The notes under the pieces are model-generated. The model was not told where the DNA came from and did not search any database. It saw only the letters and a list, made by a program, of their open reading frames with translations. A stretch of DNA of 64,000 nucleotides from positions 807,392 through 871,391 of the forward strand of contig KN805373.1 of NCBI GenBank assembly GCA_000818945.1, in the 5' to 3' direction. The stretch's first letter is position 1, and every line of letters begins with the position of its first letter. This document shows, piece by piece, positions 36,876-46,190 of this stretch. The stretch comes from Schizochytrium sp. CCTCC M209059 (Eukaryota; Sar; Bigyra; Thraustochytrida; Thraustochytriidae). A program made the translations under genes and the position numbers.

Positions 36876-38576
36876 TTACAATGCCCCAGGTATCCTTGAA
36901 CGTGCGAGGTACTTTTGTGAGTATGGACTTTGATAGCTGCTCTTATAGGCAGAGTACTGCACTTTGTGTGCTGGGTTGGAGGATTTGGAGTGTCCGTATT
37001 TTTTGTTGTGACCACCCTGACCCGCTCCGAGGCGCTTCGTCTTGCCACCGATCGGCACCGCGCCCCCGTTGGCGCCGTGCATGATCGGGCCATAAGGATT
37101 CTGACGACGAGCCTTGGTGGGTTTGACGGCGTGCCCCGGGTGCCCAAGATTTTGTTGGTGCGGGGGCAGACGTCCGTTGTTATTTGAACCGATTGGGTCC
37201 GTGGTAGAGCTAGCATTTCCATGAAGTGAAGACTCGTGGTGGTGCTTCGACTGCTGCTGTTGCTGAAACCCAGGATGCTGGGGTTGGCCTCTATGCTTGC
37301 CGTGCACAAGCGAGGGCAAAGCCACAGAGTGGCGTGGATCCGCGACAGGCTGCATACCCTCGGCGCCATGGTGTGGGTGTTGAATACGCGGTAGATCTTT
37401 CCTCTTGCCGACACCACCCGCGGCTCTTGCAGCCGGATCCGAGACGCTTCCTCCGGGGTGATCGTGTCTGTTGGCCTTTGTACCCCGCTGCGGTCGATTT
37501 TTGCGCCGCGCTGCTGCACCTGCATCTGCGCCGGCGTTGTGGTGTCCGGCACGTTCCTGCGGATCTCCCTTCGAGGCCTTTGCTGCGCGCTCGCGCTTCT
37601 TATCTGCGTGGCGCAACTCTCGAAAGTAGGGATGCCGCAGTGCCTGGCGTGCGGACATTCGCTCCTCTGGATCATACGCAAGAAGCTTTTCGATGAGATC
37701 AACACAATGCGTGTCGACATGGGGGATCATTTGCCCGATGCCCGTTCCTTTCTTCCTTGAGAAGTTGAAGTCGATGTGAGTTGCGAAGCGCTTAAATTTG
37801 CCAAGAATCTCGTCTCCTGGTGTTCCCAGTACGTTGTGAATGCGCTCGATTTGATCAAGCTCGTTCGTGCCGGGAAAAAGCGGGAAAAGTGCGATGATTT
37901 CAAAGGCGATGCAGCCAATCGCCCAGAGATCCATGCGAAATGAATAGTAGCCCGAGGTAAGCAAGCATTCCGGTGCGCGATACCATCGCGTTGCAATGTA
38001 CTCGGTGTATGGTTGCTTTGAATAGATGCCCCTGCACGATCCAAAGTCAGCCACCTTTACCAATAAATTGCTACCTGCGGCCACCGGGTCCACGGCGGCG
38101 ATAGACTTAGACCCGGAGGGATTACTACCATTCTTGACGCCACTGCCGCCGCCGAGCGTCTGTGGTGTTACCAAGATGTTCTCCGGTTTGAGGTCTCGAT
38201 GAAAAATGGAATTCCGGTGCATGCGATCGACGGCACGTAGCACCTGGTATAGAATACTTTTGATTTGCGCCTCGGGTAAAAAGTTTTTACGTCCCCGGAT
38301 GAGCTCGTATAGATTCATTTGCATGAGTTCAAATACGAGAGCAAGTCTGCCGCTCGCGTCGTCGAAAAGGACCTCGTAAAGTTTGATGATGCCTGCATCC
38401 GGCGAAAGTCGCCGAAGCGCTTGAATTTCGCGCAGGGAGTTGACCTGCTCGAGGGACTCGAACTTGTTTCGCATCACCTTGATGGCCACTTCGCGATTAT
38501 TTGTGAGACATTTCGCGCGAATTACTTCCGAGAAGGTGCCCTCGCCCTTTTTGGCGAGCAGCTTGTATCGATGCAT
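36876..38576 (-). CDS. MOK: MOK-type CMGC protein kinase (RCK/MAK family)
   Basis: Ser/Thr kinase of 566 residues. Gly loop GEGTFSEV, VAIKVM (ATP Lys), REIQALRRL, IFHRDLKPEN, DFGSC, activation loop YTEYIATRWYRAPE with the dual-phosphorylation T-E-Y, and LFPGTNELDQIERIHNVLGTP of the CMGC insert are all visible. The strings FESLEQVNSLREIQALRRL and YSKQPYTEY are diagnostic of MOK (MAPK/MAK/MRK overlapping kinase) against MAK/ICK. RCK kinases control cilium length and intraflagellar transport. A Gly/Ser-rich insert (about 30 residues) sits just before DFG, and the C-terminal 230 residues are His/Asn/Lys-rich and disordered. ATG 38576 aligns with MOK starts; 38600 would add eight residues. Confidence 0.93.
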   Translation of the reverse strand: MHRYKLLAKKGEGTFSEVIRAKCLTNNREVAIKVMRNKFESLEQVNSLREIQALRRLSPDAGIIKLYEVLFDDASGRLALVFELMQMNLYELIRGRKNFLPEAQIKSILYQVLRAVDRMHRNSIFHRDLKPENILVTPQTLGGGSGVKNGSNPSGSKSIAAVDPVAAGSNLLVKVADFGSCRGIYSKQPYTEYIATRWYRAPECLLTSGYYSFRMDLWAIGCIAFEIIALFPLFPGTNELDQIERIHNVLGTPGDEILGKFKRFATHIDFNFSRKKGTGIGQMIPHVDTHCVDLIEKLLAYDPEERMSARQALRHPYFRELRHADKKRERAAKASKGDPQERAGHHNAGADAGAAARRKNRPQRGTKANRHDHPGGSVSDPAARAAGGVGKRKDLPRIQHPHHGAEGMQPVADPRHSVALPSLVHGKHRGQPQHPGFQQQQQSKHHHESSLHGNASSTTDPIGSNNNGRLPPHQQNLGHPGHAVKPTKARRQNPYGPIMHGANGGAVPIGGKTKRLGAGQGGHNKKYGHSKSSNPAHKVQYSAYKSSYQSPYSQKYLARSRIPGAL

Positions 38577-39705
38577 GATATCTCGCAAATGGCCGCGCAC
38601 GGCGCGCTCGTCTTAGAGCGCGCAGCGGTCCGCGCCCACAAACGAGGCTGTGTGCGTGGGTGCGTTTGTGCGTGGGTGCGTGCGCTCCCTTGCTCGATGC
38701 ACTTTCCTTCGTCTTCTTCTTCTTCTTCTTCTACTTCGACGCGATGCTTGCAGCTAGCGCGGGCAGGCAGGCTGAGTGGTTACTCCAAAAATCGTCTGGC
38801 GTGGCCTCCGCGCGTGCCTCACCCGCTCGCTGTTCCGGTGCGTCGAACCCAGACCGTGACGGTGACTCGTGACCGTGACCGTGACCGTGACGCGAACGAC
38901 AGCTCGCCTCTCGTCAGTCAGTCTCCGGCGCCGCTCCCGCGTCTGCGTGTCCGCGCGTCTGACTGGCCGCGCGTCTGCCTGGCCACCAGCTGCCAGCGAG
39001 CTTTTCGTTCTTGTCTCCTTCGCTTTCGCTCTCTCCCGATTGCGAGCACGCCTCGTTCCGGCGCGGCCAAAAAGCGAACCAGGAAGGCCTATCTGAATCT
39101 AAGCTGAAAGCACTGAGAAGCGGCGCGGACCCCAGGTGTGTACTACGTGCCTTCTTTTTTCGCCCGTGCCGCGGCCCAAGTTCGAGTCGGGCCACCACTG
39201 GCAGCTACTGCCACTTACCAGATGCATGCAGTTTTCTGCTCTGCTGGCTGGGTGGAACTAAAGGCAAGCGAGCATGCAGCTCGCCGGGAGCTCGCGGCAG
39301 ATTGTGTCGCCTTACCTAGATCGATCAATCGCAGGTCATGTCCCGCGTCTTGGAAGCAGCATCAGGCCAGTCGAGAGGGAACCTTCGAGACAACAGCACA
39401 GAAAGCTATTATGTGTGTAAGAGAAAGAGTGCGTGTGAGAAAGAGAGAGAGAGAGAGAGTATGCTTCCCCGGCGCGGCCCTGCAGCCTGCAAGCGAAAGG
39501 CGAACGGATCTACAGCCCAGCTTTTCACGTAGAAAAGGCCTAATAGGTAGCCCCGCCAGTGACAAGCAAGCAAGCAAGCGAGCAAGCAAGCAGGCACGCC
39601 TGCATGCATGCGCGGCCTTTTGATACTTTGGGATCCAGCAACGACAAGAAAAAGGAGGAAGACAAAGTCAGCGTCAAATAGGTAAAAGAGGTTCAAGTAA
39701 CGGTG
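38577..39705. other. Intergenic region, MOK start to ZnT 3' end
   Basis: About 1.1 kb holding TTC repeats (38709-38733), GTGACC repeats (38855-38892), GA repeat (39438-39460), and CAAG repeats (39567-39592). A AGGCCTAATAGG motif is at 39537. Frames here translate repeats; no supported gene or RNA. Confidence 0.6.
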
Positions 39706-41214
39706 TCACTGCCTGTGGACATGGATCTCGTCTTCGGGCTTCAATGATGCCTGGCTGAAACCCAAGTAGGCATACCATCTACTAAGGAGCTCTTGTGCGA
39801 GCATGAAGACACCGCCGCCAATCAGGAGTGCCACGAGAAGTGATGATATGGCATCCACAGGACCAGCGAAGCTGCTCGTTGGACCTAGTGCTCGGATAAT
39901 GAGAGCAGTAAGAACGACAAAGAAGGAGTGCATGAAGTCAATGAATATATGGAAAACCGCTGAGGCCATATTCAATGACGTGTGGTCGATCCCGCAGAAA
40001 GAGTGGCTGTGTCCGTGCGCGCATCCTTCGCCAGAAGAACCACCATGGGCTTGGTGGTGACCATGGTCATGGCTGTGACCGTGGCCATGACTGTGATCAT
40101 GGTCATGACTGTGACCATGGTCGTGACTGTGACCATGGTCATGGTCATGACCATGATGATTCACATGACCATGACCGTGATCATGGTCATGATTATCCAC
40201 ATGACTTTGACCATGACTATGGCTATGGTCATGACTATATTCGTGCCCGTGTGCACAAAGATGCCCAAGTTCATGCTCATGATCATGGCCATTAGCGCGC
40301 CCTTGTCCATGGCTGAGACAGGATGCACGTGAGTCGATGTGGCCATCCTCGTTTTCGTCACTTCCAGAAAAACTGATCGCATGCTCGGCACGTGATAGGC
40401 CCCTCGACGAACACGAGGCACGCCTCAACGTAATCAGCGCCGTTGAACAATCATCCCCGCACGCACCTTCGTGTGTGCAAGGAAATTCGACGCTCGCACG
40501 GTCCTCCGCATTAAAATCTGGCTCGCCGCCTTCAAAGATTGGGACAAAGGTCCCGCTTTCGTGATGGGAGGAGCCGTGATCATGGCTATGAGCATGCACA
40601 GAAACGCCGCCAAAGTAGAGCGCGAGACAGAACAGGTGAAAAGAAGAAAGTACAAGCCCGAACGTAAGCATCGTTGTGGAGTTGACCTCAACGACATCGT
40701 GGTGGTGCAGGCCAAGAAGTCGGCGAATGCTTTCGACCGTAATGAGAATCATAGTCACGGTGAGGGTAAGCACGCTGATGGTGGCCCCGATGAGGTTGGC
40801 CCTGGTCGAGTCAGCGTTAGGCCCAGCTTTCGTCTCTGCCCAAAGTGAAATCCCAAAACTACACGAATCTGCAAACATGTGGACAGACTCCTCGATGAGG
40901 AGCAGCGAGTGTGAGGCTAGGCCTGCGATGAGCTCTGCAACGCTAAAGCCGAGCGTAAAAAGAAATACAAAAGCGAGAAGGAGTACATTGCGCGTAAGTA
41001 ACTTGGCAGCTTGTATCTCCTGGCCCGGCAAGAGATCTTCTCTTGCAATTTCTCTTCCGTCAAACAAATCACTTTCGCTGCTTGGATGTGCATTGGAGGC
41101 GTGTGCGAACGAAGACGCATTCGCCCTCGATGGCAAGTGGCCCGCGCTGGCTTCGCCAGAGTCTGACCCCTCGAGCATAGGCGGCGGCGCCCTTGGCCAC
41201 CCCTGCACGACCAA
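39706..41214 (-). CDS. Cation diffusion facilitator (ZnT/SLC30) with giant His-rich loop
   Basis: 502 residues, proton-coupled zinc exporter of the CDF family. N-terminal tail, then TM helices from about residue 72 (LLLAFVFLFTLGFSVAELIAG). TM2 carries the metal site EESVHMFADS (HxxxD), TM5 carries HIFIDFMHS (HxxxD). Between TM4 and TM5 lies a very long cytosolic loop with dozens of His in HDH/HGH/HSHDH units, encoded by an imperfect ATGACC/ATGGTC repeat at 40060-40270. In ZnT proteins this loop delivers or senses Zn2+; here it is exceptionally long. The usual CDF C-terminal ferredoxin-like domain is very short or missing after TM6. MLEGSDSG at 41178 is an alternative start. Confidence 0.9.
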   Translation of the reverse strand: MVVQGWPRAPPPMLEGSDSGEASAGHLPSRANASSFAHASNAHPSSESDLFDGREIAREDLLPGQEIQAAKLLTRNVLLLAFVFLFTLGFSVAELIAGLASHSLLLIEESVHMFADSCSFGISLWAETKAGPNADSTRANLIGATISVLTLTVTMILITVESIRRLLGLHHHDVVEVNSTTMLTFGLVLSSFHLFCLALYFGGVSVHAHSHDHGSSHHESGTFVPIFEGGEPDFNAEDRASVEFPCTHEGACGDDCSTALITLRRASCSSRGLSRAEHAISFSGSDENEDGHIDSRASCLSHGQGRANGHDHEHELGHLCAHGHEYSHDHSHSHGQSHVDNHDHDHGHGHVNHHGHDHDHGHSHDHGHSHDHDHSHGHGHSHDHGHHQAHGGSSGEGCAHGHSHSFCGIDHTSLNMASAVFHIFIDFMHSFFVVLTALIIRALGPTSSFAGPVDAISSLLVALLIGGGVFMLAQELLSRWYAYLGFSQASLKPEDEIHVHRQ

Positions 41215-41685
41215 GGGTCAAGGCAGCTAAGTCTGGATGGACGTGCGCAAGCGCTCCTATGTTTCCTCGTGCTTGCAAGTCAGGCTCTGGGTGTCTACAC
41301 GCCAACGCCCTGCGAGGGTGCCCGTTCCGGGCCTGGCAGCTTTATTGGAAAGATGCTTTTCTCCAACTTTCAGCTTGCTGCCGCGCAACGAGGCCTTCTC
41401 TACGTACACCTCTGCGGGAGCGTGGTCGCACGCGTGGCGCGTGCACAGTGTTCTCCGTGCCTCCACGCACGACTCGCTCGCTTCGCCGCTTGCAGTGCTC
41501 CAAAGACAGTCAGTACTGGGTCCGTTTGAGTCGAGAGAGACGCGGTGCAAGCACAACCCCCCCCCCCCGGCCCTGTTCGCCAGTAGCGACCGAGCGACCG
41601 GACACTGCCGTCGGCCGGCCAGCCAGCCCGCCTGAGCTTGCCTCGGCAAAACAGAAAGATCGTAGAGGCTTGAATCAAAGTTGCG
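41215..41685. promoter_or_regulatory. Divergent promoter, ZnT / N6AMT1
   Basis: Head-to-head spacer of about 470 bp. Contains a C10+ homopolymer (about 41559-41570). No clear TATA box; no gene. Confidence 0.5.
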
Positions 41686-42408
41686 ATGGCCTCGTTCTCC
41701 CCCGTACGGGACGTCGTAGACCCGGAAGCGCAGAGCCTGCCAGATCTCAAACACTTGCGGCGCGCAGACTACGAGCACGTGTACGAGCCATCGGACGACA
41801 CATATCTCTTGGTTGACACGCTGCACGCCGAGAAAGCATTGTTAGACAGCTTGCGGCCGAAGTTGGCGCTCGAGATTGGCACCGGATCCGGATGTGTATC
41901 AACGGCGCTAGCCAAGCTTCTCAAGGTGCCGCCCGCGCTGTTCATGTTGGATATCAATCCCATCGCTGCGTCGGTGGCTTCGAGGACGGCGGCTCATAAT
42001 GGGGTGATTACGGCGGATGCACTCGTTTCAGACTTGGACTCAGCTCTAGCGTTGCACCACAAGGTCGATGTGCTCATCTTCAATCCGCCCTACGTGGTAA
42101 CCCCTTCAGAGGAAATTACCGAGTCTCTCATTGCGCGATCCTGGGCAGGCGGCAAGGATGGCCGTGAGGTTCTCGACAGACTTTTGCCGAGAATTGCCGA
42201 CCTCTTATCTCCAACTGGTATCTTTTATGTCATTGCAATCCTTGAGAACAAGCCCGAGGATATTTGCGAACGCTTGCGCAACTTTGGTCTGTCCAGCGCA
42301 GAGGTGCTCACTCAACGCCGTGCCAAGAACGAGCTTCTCATGGTCATCCGTGCGTCGAAATTTGAGACTATTGCAGACGGCGATTCCGGTCAGGCGAAGA
42401 GCACATGA
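41686..42408 (+). CDS. N6AMT1: eRF1/protein glutamine N5-methyltransferase (N6AMT1/HemK2 type)
   Basis: 240 residues. SAM-dependent methyltransferase with YEPSDDTYLLVDTL at the N-terminus (the HemK2-specific start), AdoMet motif LALEIGTGSGCVSTALAK, acidic MLDINPIA, and the catalytic NPPYVVTP (NPPY). N6AMT1/Mtq2 with Trm112 methylates the GGQ glutamine of eRF1. The C-terminal helix and strand (RAKNELLMVIRA) match, and the size is normal. Start fits, only 12 residues of flexible leader before the conserved region. Intronless. Confidence 0.93.
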   Translation: MASFSPVRDVVDPEAQSLPDLKHLRRADYEHVYEPSDDTYLLVDTLHAEKALLDSLRPKLALEIGTGSGCVSTALAKLLKVPPALFMLDINPIAASVASRTAAHNGVITADALVSDLDSALALHHKVDVLIFNPPYVVTPSEEITESLIARSWAGGKDGREVLDRLLPRIADLLSPTGIFYVIAILENKPEDICERLRNFGLSSAEVLTQRRAKNELLMVIRASKFETIADGDSGQAKST

Positions 42409-43226
42409 AGAGAGCAGTGCTCTTACAGCTTTTGATTGCTTCAAAAGTGAGAGTTCCAAAGGCTCGTTTGAAAGTCGGCAGTCAGCCGGACGCGCCCTCA
42501 TGATACTCAGCAGACTTAACTCCCTCACTTTCCCGAAAAAAACAGACCGTTCTTGTCACTTTCATGGAAATGGCGCACCTTTTTCGTCAGTTTGAAGGTA
42601 GCCTTTTTCCATTTTAGTTTAGGCTCTCGTTGCTCGTTCGGGGTAGGAAGGTCCAGAAACTGCCCAGTTTGATCCAGGAAAAACTCATACCTCCAGTTTA
42701 CCCCCTCTGGAAAAACGAGAGACAAATACATTTCTTAGTGACAGGAGCGCGACGGTCAACAGCCGGATGACGTTGGACTTAGAGACAGGAGCACGACGCT
42801 CAACAGCCGGATGACGTTGGACACGAGCCACAAAATATACAGTAAGAGACAGGAGCATGACGGATAACAGCCAGGCGACGTTGGACAAGAGCCGCAAACA
42901 CTACTAAGATCTTACCTGAAAAAAAAAAAAAAGAATTTTCTCAGAGTCGTAAACATAGAGAGACATTGCGCCGATGTGAAGCGCGGAGTGTCGATACTTT
43001 CCATCGCCGGAAACAAGAGAAGAGGGAAAAGGAAAAAGTCAAGAACGTAAAACCGCATTTGTTTCAGCAAGAAACACCTTACAGCCATGGTTTGTGCGCT
43101 TCCATGGACGTTTGCCTGCGCGCGTGTAAGCAATAAAGACTCTGCCTTGAATCACGAGCAGGTTTGCACGAGCAATTTTTTGCCCATAAGCAATTGTTCA
43201 CGAGCAGTTGAGACGGCAAATCGCAT
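42409..43226. other. Convergent intergenic region with three-copy repeat
   Basis: Tail-to-tail spacer between N6AMT1 (+) and ArfGAP (-), unusually long for a convergent spacer. Holds the three-copy repeat described separately and a poly-A run (42918-42931). Small frames show no protein signature. Confidence 0.6.
42740..42900. repeat. Three-copy direct repeat, 44-64 bp period
   Basis: Units start at 42740, 42784 and 42848 with GACAGGAGC, followed by a CGACG..AACAGCC core and ending GACGTTGGAC. Copies 2 and 3 share a trailing CGAGCCACAAA/GAGCCGCAAA. Copy 1 lacks this tail. Noncoding. Confidence 0.88.
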
Positions 43227-45271
43227 TTATCGCAAGTCCAGAAACGAGAGCTCGAGATTAAGCTTGCCCACAAAGAAATAACCCCGTTCGCGGCGTGCCC
43301 TGCCCAGTTCGTCGTTCTCCTCTTCCATATAATACTCGCTGTCAACAGATCCATTGCGTGCAAGCACGTTGACCAAGTTGTCCACAGCGTCCTTCATTTT
43401 TTCTCGGAGGTGGAGCTTGGTAAGACTTCGTTTGCGACGGTGGTGCTTGACTTTGGTGTTCAACGTCGGATCAGGGGTATCACTTCCGTGTGACTCCAGC
43501 TCTGGCGTGTGCCCGCGTGAAGCAGCACCTAGTGAAGAAGACGACGACAGACGTGAAGATGCCGTAATGTTCCGGTGACTCGACCAATTGTGCAGTGAGC
43601 TGTCGCGTTTCTGGCTTGCTTGGCTAGCGCCACCAAGACCACTTTTCTCTTTTGTAGCTTTCGCGCCCGATGTAAACCCGGAGCCAGCCTCGGATAAGGC
43701 GATCGCTGAAGTGCTTTCAACGATATCGATTTCGTCTCCAGACGTGTCGCCGTTCTCGCTAGAAGTGTCGGCATCGAAAGCACCGCGCAAAGAGTCCGAA
43801 CTTGCGCGCAGGGCAGCCTCTGTAGAGCTGTCGCGCGGTAACAGAGACGAGACGTCGTGCTCATAAATGCTTCCTCTCGGGCTTTTGCCAGACATCTCTG
43901 TTCCTACTTCCAGTGCATTAGATGCTGCGGATTGCTGGTTGCGCCACGGCCTACGTATTCGCAATCGATCTCGACGTCGTTGATGCCGCTGGTGGTGCGG
44001 AGGCGCGCCTTCACTTGAACCTACATCACCACTTGATGGTGCATTTTCGCCGAATCCATCGGTGTTGCCATGGACCGAACCAAGTGATTTGCCTTCATTA
44101 TTTGGCGTAGTTTCAAAGTTGTGCAGGCCTTCCAAAGACGCACTCTGGCGGGAGCTTGAAGCAGCGCTGGCGTGTTTGGGACTCTCTATGTCTTCGATAT
44201 TTCGATGGCTCGAGAAGGACGCCTCTGTAGCAGCTTGAGGCCGATACTCAAAAAGTTTGACGCAGACACTGCGAGGCGTTGGCGGCACATTTTCTTCATG
44301 CTCGACCTCGTGGGGGGCGTCCGCTTTGAGTTGGTTGATATCCACAAGTGCGGACCCAATAAGTCTGTCCTTGCCGACTTTTTCGTGATTCCATACAGAG
44401 ACTTCAAGCAAGGCTACACCATTCCACGACATATTGAATCGAACATTCTCTTGCGGACCCTCATTCCACTCGGGGTTCAAAGCACGACTGATGGCGCGGG
44501 TTCGGGCTTCGTGGTCCCCTAGGCGTACCACGCAGTATGGGTTGGTGAAGAAAGCAGAGGGCGCTGGGGCAAGAGGGATCGCCGCAGACATAGGCGTCAA
44601 GTGCTCAGCGCTTAGCACGCGCACAGAAACAATGCCCACGTACTCGATGCGGCCCTGACCCATGGACGTGTGCGCACGAGCAAGCCTCGTCGTACGCTGC
44701 TCCCACGGGATTGGAGGCAGTCTATGCGTTTTGCTCGAGTTATTTTCGCGCGAAAAGAGCTGATCATCGTACTTGGCTTTGACGTACTCTCGCACATAAG
44801 ATCCTGGTGTATCCTTGGCGGAGGGTTTGGGCCATATTTGTGGAACATAGAATTCGAGGCGCTCGTTAACGCGTAGATTTCCCCCTTGTTCTAGTCTTTC
44901 CGTCCACAGAGGCTTCCAGTTGTCCAAGTCGAGTGTGATGGATTGCATAAAGGAGATATGCGCGCCGAGTGATCGGTGAGCCCCTGCGCAACTGGCGCAA
45001 AGAAAAACGCCAAAGGTGGTGCTTGCCCACGTTGAGGATGGCGCGTTGCAGTCTGCGCACACCGAATTTTCCGGGAGCCGCTGTAATTCCAAGAGACGCG
45101 CCTTTAGACCTCCGGATGGCGATGATCCCGAAGGTGATATGCCTAGTGCTACAGCTGCTGCAGCTGCTACTGATGATGATGATGCTGATGATGATGATGA
45201 TGAAGATGATGATGATGATGATGATAGCAATGCTGATCCTCCTCCTCCTCCTCCTCCTCCTCCTCCTCCTT

Positions 45272-45302
<31 letters not shown>

Positions 45303-45708
45303 ATGATGATGCTGCTGCTGGACCGCAGGACGTGAATGACAAGGACGAGAGGGATGAGGAAGGGTCTTTTGCAACTGCTTGGGTTTCTTCAAAAGAGTTC
45401 CCATCCCCGTTGTCTTCATTGTTGCCTACCTCCGCATCACTCACACTGACAACACTGTCTGCCTCGCCGCTTGCTGCTGCATCATCTTCGGCATCGAGTG
45501 CTTGTACAAGGAGCTTGCGGCCGGATGCAGAAAGATTCGAAGGTTCAAGCTCGTTTTTCGCAGCACCTCCGGAGCTTGAACGGCTCTTGGTCTTGCCGCT
45601 GGCTGACGGTCCGCTCGCGCCGGCGCCCATGGTTCCCGCCGTCGCTGCGCTCGCGCCCGTTGTAGTCGCTCTCGAGTCCCGTGACCTTTTGGAGGACTTT
45701 GAACCCAT
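43227..45708 (-). CDS. ArfGAP-C2 protein with N-myristoylation signal (two exons)
   Basis: GTPase-activating protein for Arf GTPases, about 789 residues from exons 45708-45430 and 45317-43227. Exon 1 begins MGSKSSK, an N-myristoylation and basic membrane-binding signal, then is Ser/Ala-rich. Exon 2 opens with poly-His, poly-Gln, poly-Gly and poly-Ser tracts encoded by CAT/CAG/GGA/TCA microsatellites. The ArfGAP zinc finger is C-x2-C-x16-C-x2-C (CADC ... CASC, then AGAHRSLG with the arginine finger region). A C2 domain follows (GIVSVRVLSAEHL ... FFTNPYCVVRLGDHEA ... NPEWNEG), able to bind phospholipid or Ca2+. The C-terminal 270 residues are disordered and end in FVGKLNLELSFLDLR. ArfGAP then C2 resembles plant AGD12-type proteins. 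If the splice is wrong, translation would start at 45419 without the myristoyl signal. Confidence 0.82.
45318..45429 (-). other. Probable intron of the ArfGAP gene (112 nt)
   Basis: Donor GAG|GTAGGC (45429), pyrimidine-rich stretch CCCTTCCTCATCCCTCTCGT, acceptor GTCCAG ending 45318. Phase 0 on both sides; joins the MGSKSSK frame to the ArfGAP frame. Several adjacent CAG triplets could equally be the acceptor. A 1-base error in the triplet repeat is the alternative. Confidence 0.6.
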
Positions 45709-46190
45709 CTCTCTACGTTGTTTCCTCAGCGTCCGCGGTCCCGGCCCTCGCCTTGCGTCGCCAACGCCAACGCCGCCGCCCGCGCCAGGCCGCGCGGCGG
45801 GTGCGCACGCGCGTGCGCGAGCGCAAGCTCGAGCGCAAGCACGAGCGCGAGTGCGAGCGCGAGCGCGAGCTCTGCCGCACACTGCGCAGCGCTGCAACAA
45901 TGAAATGAAAAAGAATAAATTAAAAAAATGAACTCACCGGAACTGCTGCCAGAGATGCGGCGGCAGCCGCATGCCACAAAGACGTGTGGCACACCTCCGC
46001 CCTTTACGCGCGCGCGTCACGTGTAACACGCACACGTAGCATCGCCGTGGGCGGAAGACAAGAAAAGAAGAGAGTTCTAACGAGACGACATGAAAAGAAG
46101 CGAAAAAGGCCTCGATGGACTTTGCCAGGTTCGGAGATTCGCCGATTGAGAAAGTAAGAGTCAACCACTCAGAAAGAAACCAAAAAATAT
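45709..46190. other. Intergenic region upstream of ArfGAP
   Basis: Promoter side of ArfGAP and 3' end of PanC. The proximal 190 bp is a GCGAGC/GCGTGCG-rich run (45790-45880), read as Arg-Ala repeats in an upstream extension of the ArfGAP frame; I treat it as leader. No other gene. Confidence 0.6.

Noticed and set aside
44866..45440. Continuation of the MGSKSSK frame through poly-Arg/poly-Ile
   Set aside because: Wrong frame of the triplet repeat and ArfGAP; only the part up to 45430 is kept as exon 1.
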